A DNA stretch of 57,597 nt, taken from NCBI RefSeq assembly GCF_030371585.1, contig NZ_JAUDCE010000010.1; one strand, given 5' to 3'. This stretch comes from Megamonas hypermegale_A (GTDB taxonomy: Bacteria > Bacillota > Negativicutes > Selenomonadales > Selenomonadaceae). The notes below the pieces were generated by a model. The model was not told the origin of the DNA. It made no database searches and saw only the letters and a list, made by a program, of their open reading frames with translations. Every line of letters begins with the position of its first letter. Position 1 is the first letter of the stretch. Shown piece by piece: positions 24,548-33,192 of the stretch. A program made the position numbers and the translations under genes.

Positions 24548-25974
24548 TATTTTTTCCAGCGGACACCGGTCGGGGAGTCTTCCAACGTGATACCGATATT
24601 TTTCAGTTCGTCGCGGATTTTGTCGGCCGTTGCCCAGTCTTTGTTTTTGCGGGCATCCTGACGGATGGAAATGATGAGGTTCATCAGGTTATCCACAAGG
24701 CCGTCATCAGCTGGTGCGTCGTCTTCGCCCAGAATGCCGATGATGTCGGCCATTTCGTTGAATACGGCAAGGGCTTTGTCTACGGCGTTTTTGTCGCAGG
24801 CTGCTTTGCCGGAAGTTACTTCATTGTAATAAATATTGATTTCCTTAGCTAAATCGAACAGAGCGGCAATGGCGAGCGCCGTGTTGAAATCGTCGTCCAT
24901 AGCTGCGTAGAAGTCTTTTTTCGCTTCGTCGGCTTTGGCGGAAAGCGCACTGCCGGAATTGTCGCTGCCGGACGGCATTTTTGTCAGTTCTTTGAGGTTG
25001 TCGAGCGCGTTTTTCAGGCGTGTAAGGCTGGAAGCTGCTTCATCAAGACGCGCGTCGCTGAAATCGAGCGGGCTGCGGTAATGCGTGGAAACGATGAAGA
25101 AGCGCAGCACTTCCGCCGGATATTTGTCAAGAATTTCTTTTACAGTGAAGAAATTGCCGAGCGATTTGCTCATTTTTTCCTGATTGATGGTGATGAAACC
25201 GTTGTGAAGCCAATAGCGGGCGAAGCTGTTTTCGTCGCCGCAGTAAGCCTGCGACTGGGCAATTTCATTTTCATGGTGCGGGAAGATGAGGTCGCTGCCG
25301 CCGCCGTGGAAATCAAACGTTTTGCCGAGGTATTTCAAGGACATGGTGGAGCATTCGATATGCCAGCCCGGACGGCCGTTGCCCCACGGGCTTTCCCAGA
25401 ACGGTTCGCCCGGTTTTGCCGCTTTCCAGAGCGCGAAATCCATCGGATTGTGCTTGCGTTCGTTGACTTCAATGCGTGCGCCTGCCATCATATCTTCCAG
25501 TTTGCGGCCGCTCAGTTTGCCGTAGCCGTTGAATTTTTCCACGCTGTAATAAACGTCGCCGTCCAGTTCGTAAGCGTAGCCTTTGTCAATAAGCACTCTA
25601 ATCATGTCGATGATTTCCGGCATAGTCTGCGAAACTTTCGGATAAACGTCGGCATGCTGAATGTTAAGTTTATCCATTACTTCAAAATACGCTTTGATGT
25701 ATTTTTCGGATACATCGCTCCACTGCACGCCGTGTTCGTTGGCAGTGCGGATGATTTTGTCGTCCACGTCCGTGAAATTCTGAATGTGTTTTACTTTATA
25801 GCCGAGATGGCGGAAATACCGCTTAATAACGTCCCAGGTGACGAACGGGCGGGCATTGCCGATATGCGGATGGTTGTACGGTGTTACGCCGCATACGTAA
25901 ATGCTTACCTGTCCCGGTACGAGCGGTTTGAATTCTTCTTTTTGTTTAGTGAGGGTATTATACACTTTAAGCAT
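24547..25974 (-). CDS. cysS: Cysteinyl-tRNA synthetase
   Basis: A 475-residue class I synthetase charging tRNA-Cys. The HIGH-type motif is PYNHPHIGNAR (about residues 33-43). The zinc cysteine in VCGVTPY and the histidine/cysteine pair in WHIECS and HHENEIAQ are present, and KMSKS is at about residue 268. It overlaps the end of cysE by 8 bases and touches mrnC, so the three are translationally coupled. Confidence 0.95.
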   Translation of the reverse strand: MLKVYNTLTKQKEEFKPLVPGQVSIYVCGVTPYNHPHIGNARPFVTWDVIKRYFRHLGYKVKHIQNFTDVDDKIIRTANEHGVQWSDVSEKYIKAYFEVMDKLNIQHADVYPKVSQTMPEIIDMIRVLIDKGYAYELDGDVYYSVEKFNGYGKLSGRKLEDMMAGARIEVNERKHNPMDFALWKAAKPGEPFWESPWGNGRPGWHIECSTMSLKYLGKTFDFHGGGSDLIFPHHENEIAQSQAYCGDENSFARYWLHNGFITINQEKMSKSLGNFFTVKEILDKYPAEVLRFFIVSTHYRSPLDFSDARLDEAASSLTRLKNALDNLKELTKMPSGSDNSGSALSAKADEAKKDFYAAMDDDFNTALAIAALFDLAKEINIYYNEVTSGKAACDKNAVDKALAVFNEMADIIGILGEDDAPADDGLVDNLMNLIISIRQDARKNKDWATADKIRDELKNIGITLEDSPTGVRWKK

Positions 25975-26686
25975 TTTTCTTGGAAGCCTCCAATTCTTTT
26001 TTTACGTGTTCCAGTTGCAGCTGCAAATCGGAAATACGCTGCGACAGGGATTTAATCATGTCAAGTTCCGGGTCCGGCAGTTTGTCGTGCGACAGGTCGA
26101 CGTCCAGCTCTTCCGCCAGCTCGCGCATTTTTGGCGAGATATTTTGCGGCGGTTGCTGTTTTTCGCCCTTGATTAAGATGACGCGCCCCGGAATGCCGAC
26201 GACGGTGGCATAAGCGGGAACGGGTTTTACCACGACGGAGCCGGCGCCGATTTTGGCGTGGTCGCCGACAGTGAACGAGCCGAGCACTTTCGCGCCGCAG
26301 GCTACGACGACATTGTTGCCGATGGTCGGATGGCGTTTGCCTTTTTCCTTGCCCGTGCCGCCGAGTGTGACGCCCTGATACAAAGTTACGTTCTTGCCGA
26401 TAATGGTCGTTTCGCCGATGACGATGCCCGAGCCGTGGTCGATGAACAGACCCGGACCGATTTGCGCGCCGGGATGGATTTCAATTCCTGTCAGAAAGCG
26501 TGCCAGATGAGAAATAAGCCGCGGCACTACTACCCAGCCTTTACAGTAAAAATGATGCGATAAACGATAAAACCAGATAGCATGAAGTCCCGGATAACAC
26601 AATAGAACCTCAATGATGTTTTTTGCAGCCGGGTCGCGTTCAAAGACGACGCGGATATCTTTTTTCAGAGTTGATAGCAGACTCAA
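25967..26686 (-). CDS. cysE: Serine O-acetyltransferase
   Basis: A 239-residue hexapeptide-repeat (left-handed beta-helix) enzyme making O-acetylserine for cysteine synthesis. The active-site DHGSGIVIGE and the GVTLGGTGKEKGKRHP stretch are intact. A long charged C-terminal coil follows (about residues 185-239). The start is TTG at 26686 with GGTGAG upstream. Placement directly before cysS follows the Bacillus order. No cysteine T-box is visible upstream. Confidence 0.92.
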   Translation of the reverse strand: MSLLSTLKKDIRVVFERDPAAKNIIEVLLCYPGLHAIWFYRLSHHFYCKGWVVVPRLISHLARFLTGIEIHPGAQIGPGLFIDHGSGIVIGETTIIGKNVTLYQGVTLGGTGKEKGKRHPTIGNNVVVACGAKVLGSFTVGDHAKIGAGSVVVKPVPAYATVVGIPGRVILIKGEKQQPPQNISPKMRELAEELDVDLSHDKLPDPELDMIKSLSQRISDLQLQLEHVKKELEASKKNA

Positions 26687-26702
26687 TTTCTCACCGCCTA
26701 TA

Positions 26703-26730
26703 AGTTATAACCCAGCTTTAAAGCTGGGTT
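26703..26730. other. Perfect palindrome upstream of cysE
   Basis: ATAACCCAGC and GCTGGGTTAT flank TTTAAA in the gltX-cysE gap. There is no T-run in the direction of transcription, so an mRNA hairpin or an operator is as likely as a terminator. Confidence 0.5.
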
Positions 26731-26834
26731 ATGATGATTAATCTATTATGCCGTTTGCATGTATTCAGCAGATATACAGCACCGGTGGAGCTGATAGCGG
26801 CTGAATGTTTACTGACAAAATAAATTTGTATATA

Positions 26835-28319
26835 TTATTGCATACTTTTAAGCGTTTGTCCAATGCGTTTTACGGCGCGTTCACAGCCGAGCACTTCTAC
26901 AAGACCGGCAAGGTCCGGGCCGTGCATCTGTCCCGTCAGAGCGATACGTATCGGCATGTAAACGGATTTACCGCCGAGTTTTATACCTTTTTCCGCTTTG
27001 AACTGCTTCATAATCTGCTTGAACAGCGGCTGAATGTTTTCGGCCGTGAATTCCTCTACAGCAGCAAGTTTGTCTTTAAACAGCGTAATGACTTCAGCTG
27101 CCGTTTCTTCTTTCAATACGGCCTGACATTCTTCGCTGTCAACGGAGAAATCGTCTTTGTAATAGAGGTAGGCAAAATCCGTGTACTGTGCGGCAAAGCT
27201 TAAATGGTCGCGGATAACCTGCGTGAAGCGGTTTAAACGGTCAAGTTCTTCGCCGGTCGGAGCTTCAGTAATATAGCCTTTTTCGATTAAGTGCGGGATT
27301 GCCATTTCCGTAATTTTTTCCGCCGGCAGTTTTTTCATGTACTGGGCATTAATCCAGTTCAGTTTGTCGATATCGAATACAGCCGGATTTTTGGCCACAT
27401 GGTCCATGGAAAATTCCTTAATCAGTTCGTCAATGGTGAACAGTTCCTGTTCTCCCTGCGGCGCCCAGCCGAGCAGTGCGAGGAAGTTGACGATGGCTTC
27501 CGGCAGATAGCCGAGGTTTTTGTACTGTTCAACAGAAGTTGCGCCGTGGCGTTTGCTCATTTTCGTATGGTCCTTGCCCAAAATCAGGGAGATATGACCG
27601 AATTTCGGCACAGGGAAACCGAGTGCTTCATACAGTACGACCTGACGCGGCGTGTTGGATAAATGTTCTTCGGCGCGGATTACGTGCGTAATGTGCATTA
27701 AAGCGTCGTCGATGACAACGGCGTAGTTGTAGACAGGGATACCGTCAGCTTTTACGATGACGAAATCGCCGATACCGTTGGAGTCGAAGCTCATTTTGCC
27801 GCGAACCATATCGTCGAAGTTTACGCTCTGGTCGGTCGGCGTGCGGAAGCGGATAACCGGTTTTCTGCCTTCCGCCTTGTATTTTTCAATCTGTTCCGGC
27901 GTGAGATTGCGGCAGTGGCCGCCGTAAATCGGCATTTTGTTTTCGGCGCGCAGTTTCTGGCGTTCCGCTTCGATTTCTTCTTCCGTGCAGTAGCAGTAGT
28001 ATGCTTTGCCTTCCGCTAAGAGTTTATCAGTGAATTTCTTGTAGATATCGAGGCGTTCCGTCTGGCGGTACGGACCGTAGTCGCCGCCGACGTCGATACC
28101 TTCGTCCCAGTCAAGGCCGAGCCATTTTAAAGCGGCTTTGATATTTTCTTCCGATTCTTTGGTGGAACGGACTCTATCTGTATCTTCGATACGTAAAATA
28201 AGTTTACCGTCAGGATATTTTCTGGCAAGCAGCCAGTTGAAAAGTGCACTTCTCGCACCGCCGATATGGAACGGGCCGGTCGGGCTAGGTGCAAATCTAA
28301 CTCTGATTTGTTCAGACAT
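26835..28319 (-). CDS. gltX: Glutamyl-tRNA synthetase
   Basis: A 494-residue class I synthetase. The HIGH motif is PSPTGPFHIGGAR (about residues 10-22), the zinc-site region YCYCTEEEIEAER is near 110, and KMSKRHG is near 255. ATG at 28319 follows GGAGG; an upstream start at 28364 lies before that site. The conserved order ispF-gltX-cysE is kept. It could charge tRNA-Gln as well if the organism uses the GatCAB route; this cannot be judged here. Confidence 0.95.
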   Translation of the reverse strand: MSEQIRVRFAPSPTGPFHIGGARSALFNWLLARKYPDGKLILRIEDTDRVRSTKESEENIKAALKWLGLDWDEGIDVGGDYGPYRQTERLDIYKKFTDKLLAEGKAYYCYCTEEEIEAERQKLRAENKMPIYGGHCRNLTPEQIEKYKAEGRKPVIRFRTPTDQSVNFDDMVRGKMSFDSNGIGDFVIVKADGIPVYNYAVVIDDALMHITHVIRAEEHLSNTPRQVVLYEALGFPVPKFGHISLILGKDHTKMSKRHGATSVEQYKNLGYLPEAIVNFLALLGWAPQGEQELFTIDELIKEFSMDHVAKNPAVFDIDKLNWINAQYMKKLPAEKITEMAIPHLIEKGYITEAPTGEELDRLNRFTQVIRDHLSFAAQYTDFAYLYYKDDFSVDSEECQAVLKEETAAEVITLFKDKLAAVEEFTAENIQPLFKQIMKQFKAEKGIKLGGKSVYMPIRIALTGQMHGPDLAGLVEVLGCERAVKRIGQTLKSMQ

Positions 28320-28401
28320 TAATAATACCTCCAAATATTTGAGTTTACAGTTGATTATCAGCAAACTATATTATACCATAAAAAGCCGAGCTGTTAAGCC
28401 G

Positions 28402-28878
28402 TTAAGCAATTTTTTCAATACTGCACACGGCGTAGGACGACATGCCTTCTTCCGAGCCGGTAAAGCCCAGCCGTTCCTCCGTCGTTGCTTTGACGTTTAT
28501 TGCATCTAAATCCGTTTTTAAAGCCGCCGCTATGTTTTGGCGCATTTTCTCGATATGCGGCATAAGTTTGGGACGCTGCGCCACAATCGTCGCGTCAACG
28601 TTGTTTATTCTGTAATTTTTTTCTGCCAGCAGACTGCCGACGTGTTCCAGCAGGATAAGGCTGGAAATGCCTTTGTACTTTTCATCCGTATCGGGAAAAT
28701 GTCTGCCGATATCGCCGAGAGATGCCGCGCCCAAAAGAGCGTCGGCGATGGCATGCAGCAGTACATCAGCATCGGAATGGCCGAGCAGCCCCTTTTCATG
28801 CGCGATTTCCACGCCGCCTAGAATAAGCTTGCGGCCTTCGACTAATTTATGCACATCATAACCAATACCAACTCGCAT
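28402..28878 (-). CDS. ispF: 2-C-methyl-D-erythritol 2,4-cyclodiphosphate synthase
   Basis: A 158-residue trimeric zinc enzyme of the MEP isoprenoid pathway. It begins MRVGIGYDVHKL, with the metal ligands in DVH and in GHSDADVLLHA. The C-terminal KATTEERLGFTG is typical. The ATG at 28878 follows AGGAGG. It lies downstream of ispD, but palindromic repeat copy 8 separates the two genes. Confidence 0.95.
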   Translation of the reverse strand: MRVGIGYDVHKLVEGRKLILGGVEIAHEKGLLGHSDADVLLHAIADALLGAASLGDIGRHFPDTDEKYKGISSLILLEHVGSLLAEKNYRINNVDATIVAQRPKLMPHIEKMRQNIAAALKTDLDAINVKATTEERLGFTGSEEGMSSYAVCSIEKIA

Positions 28879-28913
28879 AAAAAACCTCCTGTGTGATAAT
28901 AAATTATTACTTA

Positions 28914-29035
28914 CTGTGCTAGTTGATTTCCTAAAGCAGTATAATAGTTTATATTCAGTGAGGTTAAGTGACAACATCGAACGAATATAAACTAGTATAC
29001 TGCTGGCTTAAAAGTGCGATGTCTTACTAGCACAG
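28914..29035 (-). repeat. Palindromic repeat family, copy 8
   Basis: Reverse orientation. Ends TGTGCTAGT / ACTAGCACA. The 21-bp stem is 28935-28955 with 28984-29004, with one mismatch. It lies inside the ispD-ispF gap of an operon that is contiguous in most Firmicutes. Confidence 0.85.
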
Positions 29036-29046
29036 CGGATAAACTA

Positions 29047-29793
29047 TTATTTCTGCACTTTGCCTAAAATATCGCTTATGAGCGAAGACATTTTTATTTT
29101 TACGTGTTTAGCGGCTTTGTGGCTGAACAGCATTTCCGCCATGAACAAATCGGTCGGGGTCGTGATTTTGATATTATCGTAATCGCCCATGACAAGTTTT
29201 ACACTGCGGCCGGTGCGGCGGACGATACTGGCTTCGTCAGTGCCGAGAAAATCATCCTCCTGCGCTTTTTGATGTGCCTGCGCCAGAATTTCCTTGCGAA
29301 ATCCCTGCGGCGTCTGGATGGCCCAGAGCTTGTCGCGGTCGGGAACTTTTTCAATGAAGCCCATTTCATCGATTACGGCCGTCGTATCCTTGACGGGAAC
29401 GGCGCAAACGGCGCTGCCCGACAGCATTACTTCGTCGACTACGTTTTGAATGACTCTTTCCGAGATGAGCGGCCGCGCCGCATCGTGCACCAGTACGATA
29501 TCAGCCTCAGGACTTACCGCCATAAGACCGTTGTACACGGAATACTGCCGTTCGCTGCCGCCTGCCACGATTTTATACGGTTTCAGTCCCGGCATTCTGC
29601 CGAGCACTTTTTTGATAATGTCCATCTCGTTCACGTCGACGGCGATAACGAGCTCGTCAATACAGTCGCAGCGGGAAAACGTCAGCAATGTCTGAATTAA
29701 TATCGGCTTCCCGGCAAGTTCGGTGAATATTTTATTGAAGCCCAGCCCCATGCGTCTGCCCTGTCCCGCCGCCGGAAAAATAACGGATACCAT
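29047..29793 (-). CDS. ispD: 2-C-methyl-D-erythritol 4-phosphate cytidylyltransferase
   Basis: A 248-residue nucleotidyltransferase of the MEP pathway. It has FPAAGQGRRMG at residues 6-16, the central VLVHDAARPL, and TDEASIVRR. It is about 15 residues longer than usual at the C-terminus. The ATG at 29793 is preceded by GGAGAGG. A terminator-like hairpin lies just upstream, after yacL. Confidence 0.94.
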   Translation of the reverse strand: MVSVIFPAAGQGRRMGLGFNKIFTELAGKPILIQTLLTFSRCDCIDELVIAVDVNEMDIIKKVLGRMPGLKPYKIVAGGSERQYSVYNGLMAVSPEADIVLVHDAARPLISERVIQNVVDEVMLSGSAVCAVPVKDTTAVIDEMGFIEKVPDRDKLWAIQTPQGFRKEILAQAHQKAQEDDFLGTDEASIVRRTGRSVKLVMGDYDNIKITTPTDLFMAEMLFSHKAAKHVKIKMSSLISDILGKVQK

Positions 29794-29808
29794 AAAAATC
29801 CTCTCCTT

Positions 29809-29845
29809 AAAAAAAGACGCTACAAACATAATTGCAGCGTCTTCA
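29809..29845 (-). terminator. Terminator between yacL and ispD
   Basis: On the minus strand GAAGACGCT pairs with AGCGTCTTT and is followed by Ts. It would reduce read-through from the yacL unit into ispD, so ispD may have its own start or depend on partial read-through. Confidence 0.7.
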
Positions 29846-29850
29846 TAGTT

Positions 29851-30984
29851 TTATTTTGGTTTAGCAAAAATCATGCGTCCTGCTGATGTCTGGAGTACAG
29901 ACGTTACGATGACTTCCAGCGTTTCGTTCAAGTGTCTGTGTCCGTTTTCAACAACTATCATTGTACCATCATCCAAATATGCAACGCCCTGTCCCTGTTC
30001 CTTACCATTTTTTACTACGGTGACAACCATTGTTTCGCCTGGAATAACGACAGGCTTTATGGCATTGGCAAGTTCGTTGATGTTTAGAACCTGCACACCT
30101 TGAAGTTCAGCGACTTTGTTTAAGTTAAAATCATTGGTGATAATTTTTGCGCCGATTTCCTGCCCGAGGCGGATTAATTTGGAATCGACACCGGAGATAT
30201 CGTCGTAATCGTGATGGTCGATTTCCACAAGCATATCGAAATCCGTCTGAATGCGTTTCAAAATATCGAGTCCGCGCCGTCCTCTGGTGCGTTTTAAAAG
30301 GTCGGAAGAGTCGGCGATGAATTGCAGTTCTTCCAGTACGAAGACAGGAATGAGCAGCGTCCCTTCGATAAAGCCGGTTTTGCAGATATCGGCAATGCGG
30401 CCGTCAATGATTACGCTCGTGTCGAGCAGCTTGTACGACGGAAGATTGCGTTTTTCCTTTTCAGACAGAGTTTGTTCTTCTTTATTTTCTTCCTTTGCAG
30501 CTTCCTTGTTGCGGCTTGGCAGAATGGATATGATATCATTACGTTTTTTTATAGTGATATAAAGACCTAGATAACCGAATACGATACTGAAGATGATGGG
30601 AATGTACGGGCCAATGAGCGGTATTCTGGAGAAAGCGACGCCCAAAAGGTTCGCGATAATAAGACCGACAGCCAGACCGCACACGCCGGCAACCACGTCG
30701 TGGATTGGCGTTTTGCTGAGCTGACGTTCCACCCAAATGGAGAAAATGCGAAGTTTACGTATGCAGTACGGAGAGAAAAGAAAGCCGACTGTTCCGCCGA
30801 TAGCACTTCCCAGTATTATGGATATGGCATTCATCATGGTCATATCCAGGATGTCCAAATTTATGCGTAAAAATTCCGCGCTGATGATAAATGCCAGAAG
30901 CGGACTGGCAAATTCGAATAAAGTTGCGCCAAGTACTACAGCGAAAGCTGTAATAAAAAATTTCAATACCTTATTTAATAGCAC
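29851..30984 (-). CDS. yacL: PIN/TRAM-domain membrane protein, YacL type
   Basis: A 377-residue protein with four N-terminal membrane helices (about residues 1-140), a cytoplasmic PIN nuclease-like domain (about 185-300; LLDTSVIIDGRIADI and IITNDFNLN carry the acidic residues) and a C-terminal TRAM domain. The family is conserved beside radA and ispD in Firmicutes; its function is not settled, though PIN domains usually cleave RNA. It appears to start with GTG at 30984, with GGGGG 13 bases upstream, which is a long spacing. Confidence 0.85.
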   Translation of the reverse strand: MLLNKVLKFFITAFAVVLGATLFEFASPLLAFIISAEFLRINLDILDMTMMNAISIILGSAIGGTVGFLFSPYCIRKLRIFSIWVERQLSKTPIHDVVAGVCGLAVGLIIANLLGVAFSRIPLIGPYIPIIFSIVFGYLGLYITIKKRNDIISILPSRNKEAAKEENKEEQTLSEKEKRNLPSYKLLDTSVIIDGRIADICKTGFIEGTLLIPVFVLEELQFIADSSDLLKRTRGRRGLDILKRIQTDFDMLVEIDHHDYDDISGVDSKLIRLGQEIGAKIITNDFNLNKVAELQGVQVLNINELANAIKPVVIPGETMVVTVVKNGKEQGQGVAYLDDGTMIVVENGHRHLNETLEVIVTSVLQTSAGRMIFAKPK

Positions 30985-31093
30985 TGTTGTTCTTAAACCC
31001 CCTTTTCTAAGATGATATAAACTATTGTACTAAAATAATGAACAAAAGTCTATGCAGATTGATAAAATCTAATCAAAATCTAATCATTACTTG

Positions 31094-31181
31094 TTGTGCT
31101 GATAAAACATCGGGTCTGATATTGTCACTTAACCTCATTAAATATAAACCATTATACTGCTTTGAGATAATATTAGTTATA
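31094..31181 (+). repeat. Palindromic repeat family, copy 9 (half copy)
   Basis: Starts TTGTGCTGATAAAACATCG and keeps TTGTCACTTAACCTCA and the right stem arm (ATATAAACCATTATACTGC), but the left stem arm and the first part of the loop are missing. It lies between radA and yacL. Confidence 0.75.
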
Positions 31182-31182
31182 A

Positions 31183-32562
31183 TCAGGCGAAAATATAGCG
31201 AAGCGCTTCGCTAAGATATTTTACGCCGTGAATATTAATATTGCCTGAATAGTTGTCAAGCCGTTCGAGATTTTTGTAAGGGAGTATGATATTGGTAAAG
31301 CCCATGCGGACAGCTTCGCGCACTCTGATATCGGGCTGACTGACAGAGCGGACTTCGCCCGACAGCCCCACTTCACCGAAGATGATGGTCTGCGCTTTGA
31401 TGCTCTGATTGCGGAAACTCGATGCCATAGCGCAGCAGAGCGCGAGGTCGACGGCCGGGTCGTCAATTTTTATGCCGCCGGCGACTTTTACATAAACGTC
31501 GCAGCTGCCGATATTGAGATGAACGCGTTTTTCCAGCACGGCGAGCAGCAGCTGAATTTTCTTTATGTCAATAGAGTCGGATGTGCGGCGCGGCGGTACG
31601 TACGGCGTCGGTGCGACGAGCGACTGGATTTCCACCAGAAGCGGGCGCGTTCCTTCCAGCGCGGGAATGATTACCGTACCGGAGACGCTGTCTGTCTGTT
31701 CGGACAGAAACATTTTAGAAGCGTCGGGCACGTCGATTAAGCCGTTTTCGCGCATTTCAAATATGCCGATTTCGTTCGTGTTGCCGAAACGGTTTTTCAC
31801 GGCGCGCAGCACGCGGTATTCGGCATTGCGCTCGCCTTCAAAGTACAGTACGGTATCGACGATATGTTCCAGTACGCGCGGACCGGCGAGCGTACCGTCT
31901 TTTGTTACATGGCCGATGATGAAAACAGCGATATTGTTCTGCTTGGCAATGCGCAGAAGGCTCACGGAACATTCGCGTACCTGGCTGACGCTGCCCGGTG
32001 CGCTCTGAATATCGGGACGGAAAATCGTCTGAATGGAGTCGATGATGAGCAAATCGGGTTTCTGGTCGAGTACGTGGCGTTCAATGCGTTCCAAATCCGT
32101 TTCGCTCAGAACGTACAGATTATCGTCAAGCGCATTCAGTCTGTCGGCGCGCATGCGGATTTGGCGGGAGCTTTCTTCGCCCGTTACGTACAGTACGCGG
32201 TGATTTTTGGCGACATGAGCGCAGATGCGCAGGTTAAGGCTCGACTTGCCCACGCCGGGGTCGCCGACCATGAGCACGAGCGAGCCGGGAATAATGCCGC
32301 CGCCGAGTACGCGGTTCATCTCCGGCGAACCGGCGGAAAAGCGCGGCAGGTCTTCCGTCGTTATTTCCTTTATCGGTCTGGGCACAGTGTTCGTCTTGGT
32401 GGCGTTCAGGCTGAAACCGCGGTTTAAACCGGCAGAAGAACCGGTATCCTCCAGTTCCTCCACGAGCGTATTCCATTTACCGCAGCCGGGACATTTGCCC
32501 AGCCATTTCGGCACACTGTAGCCGCATTCCTGACAAACATACAATGTTTTTCTTTTAGCCAT
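31183..32562 (-). CDS. radA: DNA repair protein RadA
   Basis: A 459-residue RecA-like branch-migration helicase. The N-terminal zinc finger uses C10, C13, C24 and C27. Walker A GDPGVGKSS is near residue 100, the RadA-specific KNRFG is near 255, and a Lon-like C-terminal domain is present. It sits below clpC as in Bacillus, but the usual next gene, disA, is absent; yacL follows directly. Confidence 0.95.
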   Translation of the reverse strand: MAKRKTLYVCQECGYSVPKWLGKCPGCGKWNTLVEELEDTGSSAGLNRGFSLNATKTNTVPRPIKEITTEDLPRFSAGSPEMNRVLGGGIIPGSLVLMVGDPGVGKSSLNLRICAHVAKNHRVLYVTGEESSRQIRMRADRLNALDDNLYVLSETDLERIERHVLDQKPDLLIIDSIQTIFRPDIQSAPGSVSQVRECSVSLLRIAKQNNIAVFIIGHVTKDGTLAGPRVLEHIVDTVLYFEGERNAEYRVLRAVKNRFGNTNEIGIFEMRENGLIDVPDASKMFLSEQTDSVSGTVIIPALEGTRPLLVEIQSLVAPTPYVPPRRTSDSIDIKKIQLLLAVLEKRVHLNIGSCDVYVKVAGGIKIDDPAVDLALCCAMASSFRNQSIKAQTIIFGEVGLSGEVRSVSQPDIRVREAVRMGFTNIILPYKNLERLDNYSGNINIHGVKYLSEALRYIFA

Positions 32563-32667
32563 AGTAAGTTATCCTCACAATAATTAATAAAAAATAAATA
32601 ATTATACCAGTTCGGCACAATATAAGATAAAGAGAATTATTTTCTTAATTTATTCTTATATTGCGCC

Positions 32668-33093
32668 GGGCAATTTTTCTTTGCTGGCACAAAGAAAAGT
32701 TGCCGAAAAAGAAATGCCTAAGTTCGTAGCCCATAAGAGATTTTCACTTTAAAAATAAAATTTATTAGCTGTAACGTTCAAAAACTCGCTTGCGCTCAAA
32801 CATTTGAACTAAAGGCACATCTAATAAATTTTATTTTTAATAGCTAAAGCTACCGTGAAAATGCTTTAACATGGATGAAAATTTTAGCATGATTAGCAAT
32901 ACATCGTGTCAACAGCTCAAAGTAAGTTCTTGCTGAGAATGGAAGACACGAGCCAAATTCCAAACGTTTCGAGCCGTTGTACCGTTTCTGCTTATATAAA
33001 AGCTACGAAGGCTTGCCCAGTGCAGCGATAGCGAAACGTTAAAGGTTTTTCTTTTTGGTTCGTTTTTCTTTTGCTCTCCAAAAGAAAAAGGAA
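32668..33093. repeat. Noncoding block with nested inverted repeats between radA and clpC
   Basis: The 32563-33192 gap has no convincing gene. Near its left edge, CAATTTTTCTTTG and CAAAGAAAAGTTG form a hairpin (32668-32696). In the middle, a perfect 20-bp inverted repeat (32749-32768 with 32821-32840) encloses TTGAGCGCAAGCGAGTT-like sequence with its own GTTCAAA/TTTGAAC. Near the right edge TTTTTCTTTTG and CAAAAGAAAAA form another hairpin (33060-33093). The layout suggests a dispersed noncoding element rather than a promoter region. Confidence 0.5.
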
Positions 33094-33192
33094 CATATAT
33101 ACTTGCCAATGGATTTTATCAGCCAGTAAATAGCAACGGCAAAATTTAAAATAAAATTCTTCAGATTGGCGAAAAACGACTTATCCGCCAGT

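Noticed and set aside
26703..26834. Cysteine T-box upstream of cysE
   Set aside because: Only a 26-bp palindrome and short repeats are present; no T-box consensus or specifier structure can be found.
28879..28977. Upstream extension of ispF into palindromic copy 8
   Set aside because: AGGAGG and ATG at 28878 give the family-typical N-terminus; the extension is repeat sequence.
32909..33109. 66-codon open frame on the minus strand between radA and clpC
   Set aside because: No good ribosome-binding site or recognisable protein features, and it overlaps the hairpins of the noncoding block, so it is likely spurious.
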